Below are positions 11,701 through 24,603 of a DNA stretch of 64,000 bases, in pieces. The position numbers and the translations under genes are program-made. The stretch lies in NCBI RefSeq assembly GCF_003473485.1, contig NC_053044.1, positions 3,856,501 to 3,920,500 on the forward strand. The letters run 5' to 3'. The notes under the pieces were generated by a model. That model worked only from the letters and a program-made list of their open reading frames with translations, did no database searches and had not been told where the DNA came from. Source of the stretch: Medicago truncatula (taxonomy: Eukaryota > Streptophyta > Magnoliopsida > Fabales > Fabaceae). Numbering within the stretch: position 1 is the stretch's first letter; the number at the start of each line of letters is the position of its first letter.

Positions 11701-11899
11701 ACCTCTTAGAAGTTTTGAAGATATGAAATAAATATTATCAAGGTTTTTTTTTTTTTTTTGATAAGGCACAAAAACACTAAAAGTCAAGATTTTGCGGTCT
11801 GAACCCATGTACACAAGAGCATTACACCAAAGCCAAACTAAAGCAAAACAAACATAAGCATATCAGAATTCTAGCCTATAACAGCAACAATTCAATTTT

Positions 11900-12560
11900 T
11901 GGAATTCTACAAATATTTTGGATTGCTTTTGATCACACCTTTCATGGAACGAGTTTGAATGTGCTCACTACTTATGCTTTTGATCATTGTATCAATTAGC
12001 TAATTGGCATGTTTCTTCTTATTAGACTTCTTCTGCCTTCTTGACATAAAAGGAGTAAATAACCATCCTCAATATCTCCTTCAAGGCTATGCTCTTGATC
12101 ATCACTCCTATCTGTTTCTTCATCAACTAAGTCTCCCCATTGAGTTTTTAGGTCATCAGCCCAGAACTTGCTGAGAATTTTTTCACTCTTTCTACATGCC
12201 TCAGTAGTGTTTTTAGTTTTGGCAGGTTATGTAATTTTGCCCTTGTCAAGTCCTGGAACCTCATCAGTTGTTGTAACAGGTGTGATGATAGTTGGTCCAA
12301 GATACTCAGCAGTGTTTGTAATGTGAGCATTTTGAATACTTATGCTTTGTAGAGGTTCAAAAATGTCATCATTTGTTGTAACAGGTGTGATGATAGGTGC
12401 TTCAATGGGAACACCATTATCAGACTCCAACAGAGTACTGATTGTGTCCACTGTTGCAGACTTAGAGGAGCCATTTTGAGTCAAGTTAACTATCTCTTTG
12501 GAACCTGTATCAAACAATTCAGGATTTTCAATAAACTCACCATTACTTTGAGGACATTAC
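11900..12560 (-). pseudogene. Degenerate LINE-like ORF fragment
   Basis: The minus strand reads an interrupted protein. It begins near GEFIENPELFDTGSKEIV at about 12530, runs through two ITPVTT repeats, hits a stop just after DKGKIT (about 12230), and continues in frame with SKFWADDLKTQWGDLVDEE. It then shifts frame into a lysine-rich RRQKKSNKKKHAN stretch with another stop. The layout resembles the N-terminal gag-like part of legume LINE proteins ending in a QTRSMKG-like basic tail, but the assignment rests on appearance. Copy B (50090-50745) is decayed in a different pattern. No reverse transcriptase is seen nearby. Confidence 0.4.
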
Positions 12561-12839
12561 AAGTTGAGGAAATTCTGTTCTAAATTCTAAAACAAGTCGG
12601 AGAAAGAAAACACTCAACGAACAATGAAAAAATGCACCTAAGGATGAAGCCCCCATCCCCGCGCGTACCTTATGCTCCCTAAGCACATGGGAGAAAGCAT
12701 TTGCTCTCTAGCTTCCATGTGCCAACAAGCTTTTAATAAAAAGGAAAACTGAAAGCTTAAACTAAAAATAAGCACTTGAAATAAGATGTTTCTAAATAAC
12801 TTCATTTCTCTCTAAAAAAAATTATCAGAGTGCTTCTGA

Positions 12840-13052
12840 TCATGTCTCAAGAGGTGGAGAAAATGCAGGAATTGGAGGTAACTGATTCTGAATGTGGGGA
12901 AAAATCTGCATCTCAAAGACATGACGGGTTAGCTGCCTGCGTGACGGTCTAACAGTCAGCCTGGTGTTGACTTTCTTATCTGGTTTGTTGACTTTATGGT
13001 GACTTTGAGCTTTCTTCCTATTATAACCACTTTTCATCATTTTGACGCGCAT
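12840..13052 (-). pseudogene. Unrecognised ORF fragment (about 70 codons), conserved in both copies
   Basis: A basic peptide containing KSGYNRKKAQSHHKVNK, a central TVRPSRRQLTRH and a proline-rich end (PPIPAFSPPLET). Copy B (51027-51248) keeps the same frame from the KMMKSGYN residues to the stop, with a few substitutions and a different upstream start. It may be an exon or a captured gene fragment. No domain was recognised. Confidence 0.3.
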
Positions 13053-13225
13053 GGACTTTTAATCGACATTTACGTGAAATAAACACACAATACCAACATA
13101 ACATTGCAAAAATCTATAAAATCATGATCAAAACTTTGTAAGTCGGGCTAAAGTAGTAATGTGTTTTACGTGTTATCCCCTGCACAAGACGAACAAGGAC
13201 AAGTTGACATAAACTACAAAACAAG

Positions 13226-16200
13226 GCGAAGTCTAAGATGAGGTAGCTGATAGGTCCCTCATTGTGTGAGGGAGTTTTTTTTAACGGTGAGATCAATGCA
13301 ATGGATTGGATCTATTCAACTTCAGCAAGAGAGCACATGCACCTCTCCACACTCAATCAAAAATCAAAACATACACTCTCTTCTCTCTAACTACAATTCT
13401 CTCTCCTCTCTATCAGTCACCTCTCCTCCTCCCTTCAATATCTCTGGAATTTAACATTCTTGTATTGCTTTGTAACTCTAACTCTTTATTATGAGAAACA
13501 CAAACAAACCAACCCTCTGTAGTTAAACGCAATTTATCTACGATTTGATTTTTTTATTTTATTGTAGATTTGGCTTTTTTTTAACTTATGTAATTTTTTA
13601 GGATCCGTGAAATCAAATTTCATTTGTAACTTCCGTGATATTTATGCAAGAACCAACAATGACATAAACAAAATTGTAACTTGATTATTTATCTACGATT
13701 TAATTTTTTTTCAAGGAAGTTAAAAAAAAATCCACAATCTAAAAGAAGTATGTGCTTTCATCTTGAATTTTAATTCCGATCAAAACTGTGTAAAAATAGT
13801 TGCATTTCATTGTGTACCATGGGAGATCCAGATGGGTAGATTCGCGGGTCAAAAAACCCGTTTTACAGGAAACGGGTAAAGAAGATGACATTTAAAAAAA
13901 TAAAAAAAATAAAAATAATACCTTCGCAGAAATCGAACACGCAACCAACAACACTTGGGTCCTAAAACGCAACCAACTGCACTGCACATACAATTCATAA
14001 TTTTTAGATGTTTAGTTTATTTATTTACTATTACCGGTTTTGTATTGTGAGCAAAAATCAATGATTTAATTCATTTTATTTTAGGTTTCTATATAAAGCA
14101 AATCATACATAGATACAAATCAAAATAAAATTTATATGAACACACGTACATTAATGATAAAATTTAAAGAAGAGACGACATTAAGTGATGTGACTAAATT
14201 ATTGTTTTTTTATTAAATTTTATCATTGTTGTGTGTGTCCGGATTTTATTATATAAAGCAAATCTTACATGAATTGGAGGGATATGAAATTTGATTATCT
14301 TAGCATAAGAGGGAAAGTGAAATTGAGTAATATGATTCGGCAAAAAAAAAAATTAAAGTGAAATTAAGTTTTTTTAGTTGATATTCAATTCATTACATTA
14401 ATTCAAAAAATAAATTATACACATATTTATTTATTTTTTAAAAAAAATCACACCCTTTTATTAGTAAATATTTTCAGTTTAAATAATAAATAATAGATTG
14501 CCTAGAATGTGAAGGACACCAAGCACGTTCAATCCGACCGTTTAAAATGACCTTATCAAACATAGAAGGATGCAGAAACTTGAATTTCTCATATCGGGTT
14601 TCCGGAGGTACGTCATCCGGACGAACTATCACCTAATTGACTAGTCAACTTAGGAACTAGTTCACCGCGGGAACCTAAACGTGCCTAGAATGTGAAGGAC
14701 AGCAAGCACGATCAATACGACCGTTCAAAATGACCTTATCAAACATAGAAGGATGCAGAAACTTAAATTTCTCAGATCGGGTTCACGGAGGTACGTCATC
14801 AGGACGAACTATCACCTAATTGACTAGTCAACTTAGGAACTAGTTCACTGCGGGGACCTAAACGTGCCTAGAATGTGAAGGACACCAGGCACGTTCAATC
14901 CGACCGTTCAAAATGACCTTATCAAACATAGAAGGATGCAGAAACTTGAATTTTTCAGATCAGGTTCCCGGAGGTACATCATCCGGACGAACTATCACCT
15001 AATTGACTAGTCAACTTAGGAACTAGTTCACTGCGGGGACCTAAACGTGCCTAGAATGTGAAGGACACCAGGCACGTTCAATCCGACCGTTCAAAATGAC
15101 CTTATCAAACATAGAAGGATGCAGAAACTTGAATTTCTCAGATCGGGTTCCCGGAGGTACGTCATCCGGACGAACTATCACCTAATTGACTAGTCAACTT
15201 AGGAACTATTTCACTACAGGGACCTAAACGTGCCTAGAATGTGAAGGACAACAGGCACGTTCAATCCGACCGTTCAAAATGACCTTATCAAACATAAAAG
15301 GATGCATAAACTTGAGTTTCTCATATCGGGTTCACGGAGGTACGTCATCCGGACGAACTATCACCTAATTGACTAGTCAATTTAGGAACTAGTTCACTGC
15401 GGGGACCTAAACGTACGTAGAATGTGAAGGACCGTAGGAACGTTCAATCCAACCGTTCAAAATGACCTTATCAAACATAGAAGGATGCAGAAACTTGAAT
15501 TTCTCAGATCGGGTTCACGGAGGTACGTCATCCGGACGAACTATCACCTAATTGACTAGTCAACTTAGGAACTAGTTCACTGCGGGGACCTAAACGTGCC
15601 TAGAATGTGAAGGACACCAGGCACGTTCAATCCGACCGTTCAAAATGACCTTATCAAACATAGAAGGATGCAGAAACTTGAATTTCTCATATCGGGTTCC
15701 CGGAGGTACGTCATGCGGACGAACTATCACCTAATTGACTAGTCAACTTAGGAACTAGTTCACTACGGGGACCTAAACGTGCCTAGAATGTGAAGGACAG
15801 CAAGCACGTTCAATCCAACCGTTCAAAATGACCTTATCAAACATAGAAGGATGCAGAAACTTGAATTTCTCAGATCGGGTTCACGGAGGTACGTCATCCG
15901 GACGAACTAGCACCTCATAGACTAGTCAACTTATGAACTAGTTCACCGCGGGGACCTAACCGTGCCTAGAATGTGAAGGACAACAGGCACGTTCAATCCG
16001 ACCGTTCAAAATGACCTTATCAAACATAAAAGGATGCAGAAACTTGAATTTCTCAGATCGGGTTCACGGAGGTACGTCATCCGGACGAACTATCACCTAA
16101 TTGACTAGTCAACTTAGGAATTAGTTCACTGGGGGGACCTAAACGTGCCTTGAATGTGAAGGACAGCAGACACGTTCAATCCGACCGTTCAAAATGACCT

Positions 16201-17475
16201 TATCAAACATAGAAGGATGCAGAAACTTGAATTTTTCAGATCGGGTTCCCGGAGGTGTGACTGTGTTTTTAGTTCGTCCGGATGACATACCTCCGGAAAC
16301 CCGATCGGAGGAATTTCAGTTTCATTGAGCGATAAAAATAAAATTAAAAAATCAATTTTATTTCATTGATGATTTTGGTATATAATATTTAGTTATTATA
16401 ATTTTAAAAGATAAAAAAATATCCTATATTTCTTTAAAAAGAAACTCTCTTAATTATTAATTTAAAAATTTGATGTACCGCTACACTAAAATGTTTTGGG
16501 TGTATCATAGAATTTACCTTGTGTCTATGTAAGACTTGCTTTAATATGAAACCCAAAATTCAAGTGAATTAAATTATTTATTATTTGCTTTAAATTCAAA
16601 ACTGTTAATAATAATTAAATAGAATACAATTCCAAAAATATAACAAGTGTGTGTGTGTTGTAGTTGGTGTGACTGTGTTTTAAGTTGGTGCAGGTTGCTT
16701 GTTCGTTTCCTACAACAGATATTTTTTTCTTTTTTGTTGTTTTTTTTATCTCATCTTCTTCGCCTGTATTCTGTAAAACGGGTTTTTTGTCCGCGATCCG
16801 ACCCGACCGGATCTCCCTTAGTACACAATGAAATTCAATGATTTTTATGTAGTTTTGATCGGTATTGAAAGACATGAAGAAATCACAAGCTTATTTTGCA
16901 AATCCACAAGCCAATCACAAATTTTATTTTTTAGGGTTCTTTAAAAAAAAAAAAAGCTCATATGAATCTGTGAATTTTAGAAGAACTCGTTGATTAAACA
17001 GACAATTTGTTTTGTACACGCAAAAACAAAGATACTTATTAAAAGCACACCACATCAATGGCCTATGCATATGCTACACAAGGCCACCATCCTGAAACAT
17101 TTTTGGGTCATTTAACTTGATGTAGAACAAGAATTTTACAACAGCAACATAAGAATTGAGAGAAGAAATGGAGCTTGGACGACAAACAAGCGAGGGGCTA
17201 AGAAGAAAAATGACAGTGGAGGAGTTAAGCCATTGGGTTGTAAAATGGGGAAGAAATTTAGAGAGAGAAATAGAAGAGAAGATAGGCAAGTGATAGAGGG
17301 GAGAGAAAAGCATGTGCAGAAAATGTGTGGTTTGTTTTGATTGAGTGTGGAGAGAGTGTTAGAGTGTGGGGAGATATTAGTGTTCCTTATGTTTAATCTA
17401 GACCACATATCTAATCCAATGGTATTTTTTACTTCCTCACCGGTGAAGTACCTATTAGCTACCTCATCATAGCCG
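13226..17475. mobile_element. TIR-bounded composite element carrying a satellite array
   Basis: The left part (about 13226-13880) and the right part (about 16760-17475) are diverged inverted copies. Matches include GATGAGGTAGCTGATAGGT (13239) against ACCTATTAGCTACCTCATC (to 17467), TCTCCACACTCAATCAAAA, and AAAAACCCGTTTTACAG. A 183-bp satellite array sits between them. No matching target-site duplication was found, and its left edge coincides with the end of copy A homology. The group is uncertain: a Mutator-like long-TIR element, or a rearranged pair of elements. ORFs inside (13266-13494, 16615-16875, 17074-17408) are low-complexity or antisense and are not called. Confidence 0.6.
14501..16256 (+). 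repeat. Satellite array, 183-bp unit, about 9.6 copies
   Basis: The word CCTAGAATGTGAAGGAC recurs at 14501, 14684, 14867, 15050, 15233, 15416 (variant), 15599, 15782, 15965 and 16148 (variant), a strict 183-bp period. Each unit holds GGAGGTACGTCATCCGGACG and GACTAGTCAACTTAGGAAC. The units differ by a few percent. Past the last unit, at about 16271-16310, part of the unit appears inverted (AGTTCGTCCGGATGACATAC). The 183-bp length equals that I recall for the M. truncatula satellite MtR2, but sequence identity could not be tested. Confidence 0.92.
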
Positions 17476-18000
17476 TCACCTTAACTTTGTAAAGAATGAT
17501 AAAAAAGAAAAGAATAGATCTAGCAAATTTTTTTTTTTATATTTTGTCTCCTATCTAATAAACGCGATCTCTGCTCTCTCCATCTATCTGTCATCACCAT
17601 CTCCTCTCAGTCTCCGACCGCCGCATTCTCTCTAACGATCTCTTCTTCATCTATATATCTTTGTAAACTAAACTTTAGTTATCAACGGGTTAGAATTGTG
17701 GTTATGTGACACCTCTAAAAAAACCTCACACCCTCTCTTAATTCCATGAGTTTAAATTGTAATGACGTGTCACCTCTGAAAAAGCATCACACAACTATCT
17801 AATCTAATCTTCTAATAATGTGTCGCCTCTAAATTTTTTTTTACACCGTCTCTTAATTCCATGAGCTAAAATTGTAATGATTTGTCACCTCTAAAAAAGC
17901 CACACACACATCTATCTAATCTAATATTCTAACATTAATAATTAAGAATAAGTGGCAAAGTTTGAGTTATAAAAAACTTCTAACCATTCCTTATTATTGG
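17476..18000. other. Intergenic, short local repeats only
   Basis: No gene is seen. The phrases TGTCACCTCTAAAAAA and CTCTTAATTCCATGAG recur about three times between 17705 and 17930, giving a degenerate repeat of roughly 100 bp. Confidence 0.5.
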
Positions 18001-18723
18001 TGGATCTGGATCCTCTCCTGCCTTCTGTTATCTGCAACCCCTCCTGCGCAATCCTGAGCCGTCGGATTAATCCAACGATTTTTTGATTAAAAGAGAAAAA
18101 TGCCATAATTAAAGGAGAGAGAAAAATATCACATTTCTTCATTTTTCTGGGTTTTCTTCTTCATCGATGCCGTTGTTCTCTTGGGATTTTTTTACGGTAA
18201 GAGTGTTGATTTTAGTAACCCAAAATACAAATTAATTGAATCAATCTTTACCACTTTCAGACAAAACATCAAAACAACATTTGAACCTTTTTTTTCTGTC
18301 AACAAAAATAGTAAAGGAAAAGAACAATAGATGAGAAACAAGCTGAGCATAGATGAAATCGTGATTCACATGCAAAAATGGTGAATTGTTATTTTGGATG
18401 TTATGTTTTTCTATTCAAAATTAATATTTTAAAAGAAAAAATCAATCCTGCTAAAACCCAGTTGTTAATTCATCCATGATAGGTAAAATTGTGATTGATT
18501 ATGCTTTCTAACAATGATTTTGACAAAGAGATGATGCGAGAAAGAAATTTCACAGCAGCAACAGCAAGAGGATAAGGTAGGAGAGATGATGAAAAAAAAT
18601 TGATTTACCCATTTGTTTCTCTTTCCTGTGATGTCACCGCTTTTATTTTCCTTTTCTCCCAGCCGTTGGATCTGTGCAGGAGAGATGGCAAGAGACAATA
18701 AGGCAGCAGAGGATCCAGATCCA
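18001..18723. mobile_element. Non-autonomous foldback element (about 720 bp)
   Basis: The end TGGATCTGGATCCTCTCCTG is the inverse of CAGAGGATCCAGATCCA at 18706-18723 (CTGCTGCC/TCTCCTGCC variants). A second inverted match is GAGCCGTCGGATTAATCC against CAGCCGTTGGATC. The flanks share only TTATTG, so the target-site duplication and the superfamily are unclear. ORFs inside are not protein-like. Confidence 0.5.
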
Positions 18724-19555
18724 TTATTGCTACCTATAATTGTCTGTGAATTCAACGTTTTAACATTATCATGTTCACTCTTATATATTCAATTTCTTCA
18801 CCTTTTGACTTCCACAGCTTAAAGATCTTTTCTGAGAATATTTTTTTCTGGGTGGTGTTTTTGTGAGAAATAAACATGAATTATTATTATGTTTGAAATT
18901 CTAACTGCCAAAAAAATAAAAAAAATTATAGTGTTGTATGACCTATTTTAACGAATATCATTGTAAATTAAACTTGATTCATTCTAGAGTTAAAATTATG
19001 TCTATGTTGCACATCTAGAAAAACCTGATTATATAAAAAGTCTTTTGTTTTTCATTTTTAGACCATTCACAACGGAGCACCCCATTTTGAGTGCTTAAAT
19101 GAGTCATCTTTGTCTACATCATTCATTTTAAGGTTAAATATCTTTTTAGTCCCTACATTTTACGCTCTTTTGATAAATAGTCTCTACATTTAAGTAAATG
19201 TTTTTAAAATCCCTACATTTTACTCCAGTTACCAAATTTAGGAGTCCATCTTTGCTCCATTTAGCTTGCTCAATTTATCCCATTTTAATGCATAGATGTG
19301 TGACACATGGTAAAAATAAATCTAAAGGTTGAGATTAAAAGGTTAACATAAACACTTATCCATCTTATTTCTCTCATCATCCCCATCCCTGGTACACTAC
19401 ACCCATCCATCTCTCTTCTTCTCATCGCCTCTCTCTCTCCACCACCACCACCGCCGCTTCCGCCGCCCCTCTCCGTCTGTCCCAGTTATAATCCAACCAC
19501 CATGAAATTAGCCACCACCGAAAAAAATCTCCTTAATAAAAATCTCCTTATATAT
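18724..19555. other. Intergenic; one MITE-like relic
   Basis: No gene is seen. At about 19132-19260 the wording TTTTTAGTCCCTACATTTTA and AAAATCCCTACATTTTACT resembles half of the 'TTTTAGTCCCT' MITE type (compare 49547-49929). A CT-rich, CCACCACCACC stretch is at 19420-19470. Confidence 0.4.
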
Positions 19556-19846
19556 GGGATTTGCTAGAACACACCCACTAGTTTTTATGTGGGAGTGTTT
19601 TAGCAAGCTACACCTTAAGGTGTATTTAACTACTTTTTAGTTATAACTTGCTAAAACACAACCTTCTAAAAAATAAGTGGGTGTATCCTAGAAAATGCTT
19701 ATAGATGTTGTTAACATACACCCACTTATTTTTTAGAAGGTGTATTTTAGCAACATTCACCTTAAGATGTATTTAACAACTTTTTAGTTATATCATTGCT
19801 AAAACACACCTTAATAAAAACTAGTGGGTGTATCCTAACAAACCCC
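19556..19846. mobile_element. Foldback MITE (about 290 bp)
   Basis: The ends contain ACACCCACTAGTTTTTAT and ATAAAAACTAGTGGGTGT, with inner inverted matches (CTTATTTTTTAGAAGGTGT, ACCTTAAGGTGTATTTAAC). The element can fold over most of its length. It lies against a (TA)n run at 19847-19869, which hides any target-site duplication. Confidence 0.65.
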
Positions 19847-19891
19847 TATATATATATATATATATATATCATCCGGAGTTCCTAGAGTCAC

Positions 19892-20564
19892 TAGAGTTGT
19901 CAAAATGGCACAGGCCCACCAGGTCGGCCCTCTGGCCCTCTATTTTAGTGTGGGTCGGGCCGTAAAAAAAGTATGAAAAGAACGACCCTGCCTTTTTGGG
20001 CCAGCCCATCGGGCCTGTGTTTTACAAAGTCGGCCTGGGCAGGACCAATGGGCTTGCGGGCCAGCCCTTTAAGAACAATAAATACTATATAAAATAGTTT
20101 TATTAAGTAAGACTGAATTATTTTATTATGTAATATTGGATTTTGTTGTCTTCGAGGTTCACAAATTCACTTTGTGAACCGTGATAAATACTTTACTTTT
20201 GCATTGATTCTTTTGTGTTATTTATCTTTATAGATCTTGATTTAATAGATCTTTTTTATATTATTTAACAAAGTTTACGATGACATGTGATTTATTTGAT
20301 GCATAATAATTTATGTAATATTTCTATTAAAAAAAATGTGATATGTAGCTTTGTTGTTCATTGCATCAATTTTTTTGAAAAAAATAAAATAATACATTTC
20401 GAAATATGGACTGGGTTGGCTCACGGGCCGTGTAGCCCACCACTAATTAGACTGGGCTCAATAAGTCAATTTATCAAATGGGCCGACCCACTCTGGCCCA
20501 TTTATATGAGCTGGCGCACCAAACCGAGGCGGTTTTGGCCGGACTGGCCCATTTGACAGCTCTA
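19892..20564. mobile_element. Non-autonomous hAT element (673 bp)
   Basis: The termini TAGAGTTGTCAAAATGG and CCATTTGACAGCTCTA are inverted. A perfect 8-bp target-site duplication AGAGTCAC flanks it (19884-19891, 20565-20572), the hAT signature. The interior has repeated GGCCC/GGGCC words. No transposase is present; the 89-codon ORF at 20287 is not protein-like. Confidence 0.85.
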
Positions 20565-20592
20565 AGAGTCACCCCATGTTTTACACACTTAA

Positions 20593-23500
20593 TGTAACAT
20601 CCCGTTTTCCCAACATAAAAATTTCATAAATTAATCAGAGTAAAACACCTTAAACGGAATGTTACACTTCTTTTCTTAAAAATCACAAATGAATTAATTA
20701 AATAATTATTCTTCAATTTTCAAAAACGTAATAATTAAAACTTTGCAGCGGAATTAATTCAACGACAATAAAAGCTTCAACAACATGTTCCAAAATTGAC
20801 ACATAAAGGAATGATAAACATAGCAATAATTTTCCATCCCGTTACGTATCAGAGCCCTAAGACACTTGAGCCACCACTCCTACTAATCTTTATTACCTGC
20901 AAGTTACCCATACGAAGGGCAACATTTTCAAGCAGAAGGGGTGAGATTCACAATCAATAATAATAATATATAATTCATCAAATGCACCTAACAACTTAAA
21001 CTCCATTAATTAGTAATAATAATTCTTTTAACGACTCCTAAACCATATCATGTACTCAACATATCAACAGTCATAACTCGATATCATAAACAACATCATA
21101 ACAACATCATTTAACATCATAATCAACATCTTAATGATAATCATATAACATCCTACTCATAATTCGTATACAACATGACAACTTCATAATCAATGACATA
21201 AACAACGTAACAACATCATATTCATAGTTCATATACAACATAACAACATCATTAATTCGTATTAACATTCTCCACCAAGCACCTTATTAACAACTCATGA
21301 ATAGAGGACAACTTAGCAACTATACGTAACATCATCATTCCATAATAATAATTATTCATCAAACATTCCATTAGCAATTCATGAATAAAAGACAACTTAT
21401 CAACTTAACATAACCATCATCAAGTACATTTAACAACTCATAGATAACATCACATAATCATCATCACAACATTCATAATCATCATCATGTAACATCATAA
21501 CAATCTCATATTCAACACCATAAACAGTCATCATAACATCGTAATCAATATCATAAACATCTTCTCATAATAATGTAAACGACACGACATAATCATCACA
21601 TCATAACAATATAAACAACTACATATATTTAACAATAATGTTCTTACTTCTTTAACTTTAGTAACACTTACTAATTCAACCAACAACGACGATAACTACA
21701 ATTACCTAATATATGTATATATTTCATAATCAACAATATCATCAATAATAGATTTCTAACTCATCAATTAAATCTATCACCCTGTCATAATAATAATTCA
21801 TCAATATATAAGTACATCATCATTAACAACATCAACCAAATGATAATTAAAACCAACAACAACGACCCATGCAACAACTCGACACCACCGCTAAGACTCA
21901 TGCAAGACATGACAACTCCACTAAGACTCCTCAACAAATGCAACTATGCATGTGGTACCAAACAGGACCGAAGCCCTCACCGCTGTGAACAACTAGTGCT
22001 CCAGGACATGAGTCCTCTCCGCTGTTTATGCATATGCAATGGACCTACTTGTGTATATCTACATACAACTTGACCATGCATACATACTCCACTAAGACTC
22101 CTCTACAATGCATGTGGTACCAAACAGGACCGAAGCCCTCACCGCTGTGAACAACTAGTGCTCCAGGACATGAGTCCTCTCCGCTGTTTATGCATATGCA
22201 ATGGACTCACTCGTGTATATCTACATACAACTAGACCATGCATACATTCTCCATATGACTCCAATTTATACAACATGTATGGTTCAATAAATAAATCATA
22301 CATCACAGCCATCAACAACATCAACAACCAGCAATTCAACAATCCAAAATAATGCATAATTAAATATAACTATGCTCAAGACAACAACATCAATCATCAC
22401 CATTCATACAACAACAATCAGCAACGACAACAACAACTGTGCATAAATAAATATGACTTACTCCACAAATTGGTCAACTTAATGATATTAATAATCAACA
22501 ACAACAGAGACAGCAACATAAACAACTTGCAACATAGCAACGTTAATAATAACAACTCGAATGATATAAACAACAATATACATTTTCCACATAATATATG
22601 TAGCTTGAATTAACCAACATTACCCAACATTGACTATCAATACCCACATCATTAACCGACATTAACCAACATAGGTTAAATACTCTTAAACACCTTAATT
22701 TAACTCATAGTACTTCTAGTTTTGAGGTTTGGAATTATTCCCTAAGATTTTGATTAACTTAGAAACGGTTTTGCTGAATTTTCATAAAATTTCACTAAGA
22801 CCTCCTTGGAGTATTTTCATCATAACTCCTAAACCAAAAATCATTTTCACGCCAAACTAGAGTCATTGGAAAGCTAACAAAATTATCTACAACTTTCATG
22901 TTTACACCAAAGGCCAATTCAAAACAGAAACATGTGAAAAAGACGCAAGCACGCGAAATAAGGGATGCTGTCAAAGTGTAGCTCGCGAGGCGAGTTGCGA
23001 CAGACAACTCTACGGGAACAGACCAGTTTCCAGCCAAAAACCCAATTTTTCATCCACCCAAACCCCAAATTTGATAGGAAACTCAACCTATGTTTATTCT
23101 ACAATCTGAACATCGATTCTTAACACAATTGTCATGGTTTCTACACTTTTCAATTCAAGAATCATACTCCAAAAACCTAACCCCCAATTCCCAATTTCAA
23201 CTAGAACTATGCTAAACCAAAATCAGAATTATATAACCATTATCATTGAGAGATAGTCTCACCCTTACCTTAATTCAGACGAACAACTCTACAAAATCTC
23301 TCTAGTTCTTCACTTGGCTACCTTGGCTCTTCTCCCTTGTTCTTGGTTTTTCTCCCAAACTTGTTGTACGTAAAAACAGTTTCTCTGACTGACAGTTTTT
23401 ATTTTTTAATAATTCAGTAAAACATAACCTCCCACTTAATAATTAACTCCTCTTAATTACTTTAACCCCCACTTAATTTCTATTTCTCACATCATTCTAA

Positions 23501-23645
23501 ACTCCCACTTATTCTATTAAATAGTAAAATAAATCATTTAATAAAATATAACACACCACATAATCAACATAATTATATAAAATCATATATATAAAAAAAG
23601 ACTTTAAATCAACCAATAATAATTAAATAAAATTGGGACGTTACA
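20593..23645 (-). mobile_element. Solo LTR-like element, copy 2 (3053 bp)
   Basis: It is bounded by TGTAACATCCCG and GGGACGTTACA with a perfect 5-bp duplication CTTAA. It is inverted relative to copy 1. On the minus strand the order is the same: a leader ending AAG|GTAAGGGTGAGAC (donor near 23271), one CTCGCCTCGCGAG-type palindrome (about 22981-22994), the CAGGACCGAAGCCCTCACCGC motif twice (21965, 22125), and an acceptor-like AACTTGCAG near 20898. It is longer than the others owing to an AACAACATCA-rich stretch (21060-22600) and an internal duplication of about 150 bp (about 21945-22090 against 22110-22250). There is no gene; the ORFs are chance frames. Confidence 0.8.
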
Positions 23646-24338
23646 CTTAACACACATCTTTTCTCACTTTTTGAAAGTGGAAATTAGCACAGACCATTAC
23701 TAGTGGTTGACTTGTCTTGAAACAGAGCACTACCATACCAAGTACCAAGTGGTGGTAGCTTCTAGGAATGTAAACTTTGAATTTGATAGAATGTGTGTGG
23801 TCTTGGTATTCTGCCTCTAATTGGTTTAGTCGTTGTGGCATCCATTTGTATTACTCCTATTCCGCAATACATGACCCATTTGAAAATGTACAATTTTGAT
23901 CTAATTTACTTTGATCATATTTTTCTACTACTTCCTCCGATCCTTTATAAAAGAGACAATTTGAGAAAATCACAGAGACCAAAGAAAGGTATCTTTTCTA
24001 TTAATAATTTTAAAATACTAGTTGATATTTCAAAAATATCCTTGGACTAAACTACTTCTACCTTACATTCCAGCTGCCTACAATTAATGTAATTCTATCA
24101 TTAAAGCTATTGCATGAGTTCCAATCCAAGCCTCACAAACACGTCTCTCCCTCTTCACAAGAATACATAGGTTTTATTGTGGCTATTGATATTCTCATTT
24201 GGATTTCAAATTGAAAAAAGTAGGCAAACTCCCACCACTTTTTTCCAGAAAATTCCCACCAAAATTTTGAGCAAATAAACTTTTGAAATTTCAAATTTTG
24301 AATAGAGTAGAAATGAAGTTTAAACATCTAGTCATTCT

Positions 24339-24349
24339 CTATATAAAAA
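24339..24349 (+). promoter_or_regulatory. TATA box of the mariner transposase gene
   Basis: CTATATAAAAA lies about 35-45 bp ahead of the first ATG (24383), inside the mariner left end. Position and sequence fit a core promoter; the transcription start is inferred. Confidence 0.55.
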
Positions 24350-24603
24350 GAGCTTTGTATGAACTTTCAGCCATAGTTAAAAATGCCTCTTAACATAGAC
24401 TTGAATGTTTCTTTCACTTTTACGCATGAACATTCAATTTCTGATAATGATACCACAATACCATCAAATGTAGAAACACAGTACCAGAATTTTTCTCTTG
24501 AAGATGAAACAAACAGCACCGATTCTTGCTCAAATGAAAATGGTGTGTAATTTTTTTTATTTTTTTTTGTTGAAGTAAACTAAAATATGCATGTTTGATG
24601 TAA

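Larger units (their letters stand above)
1..13225 (+). repeat. Segmental duplication, copy A (left end cut by window)
   Basis: This stretch matches 39760-51372 in the same orientation: B3 genes, LTR-like spacer, retroposon, LINE-like relic and a short ORF follow in the same order. Homology stops just after the shared sequence actacaaaacaa at about 13225 (A) and 51372 (B). Differences are mainly clean insertions: a solo LTR and a SINE only in A, two MITEs only in B. Copy A continues beyond the left edge of the window. Confidence 0.9.

Noticed and set aside
14501..16256. CRISPR-like regular repeats
   Set aside because: Units of 183 bp are directly adjacent with no unique spacers, in a plant genome; this is a satellite.
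16615..17408. Several overlapping ORFs of 60-96 codons on both strands
   Set aside because: All lie in the inverted arm of a repeat element, with low-complexity serine/leucine-rich peptides.
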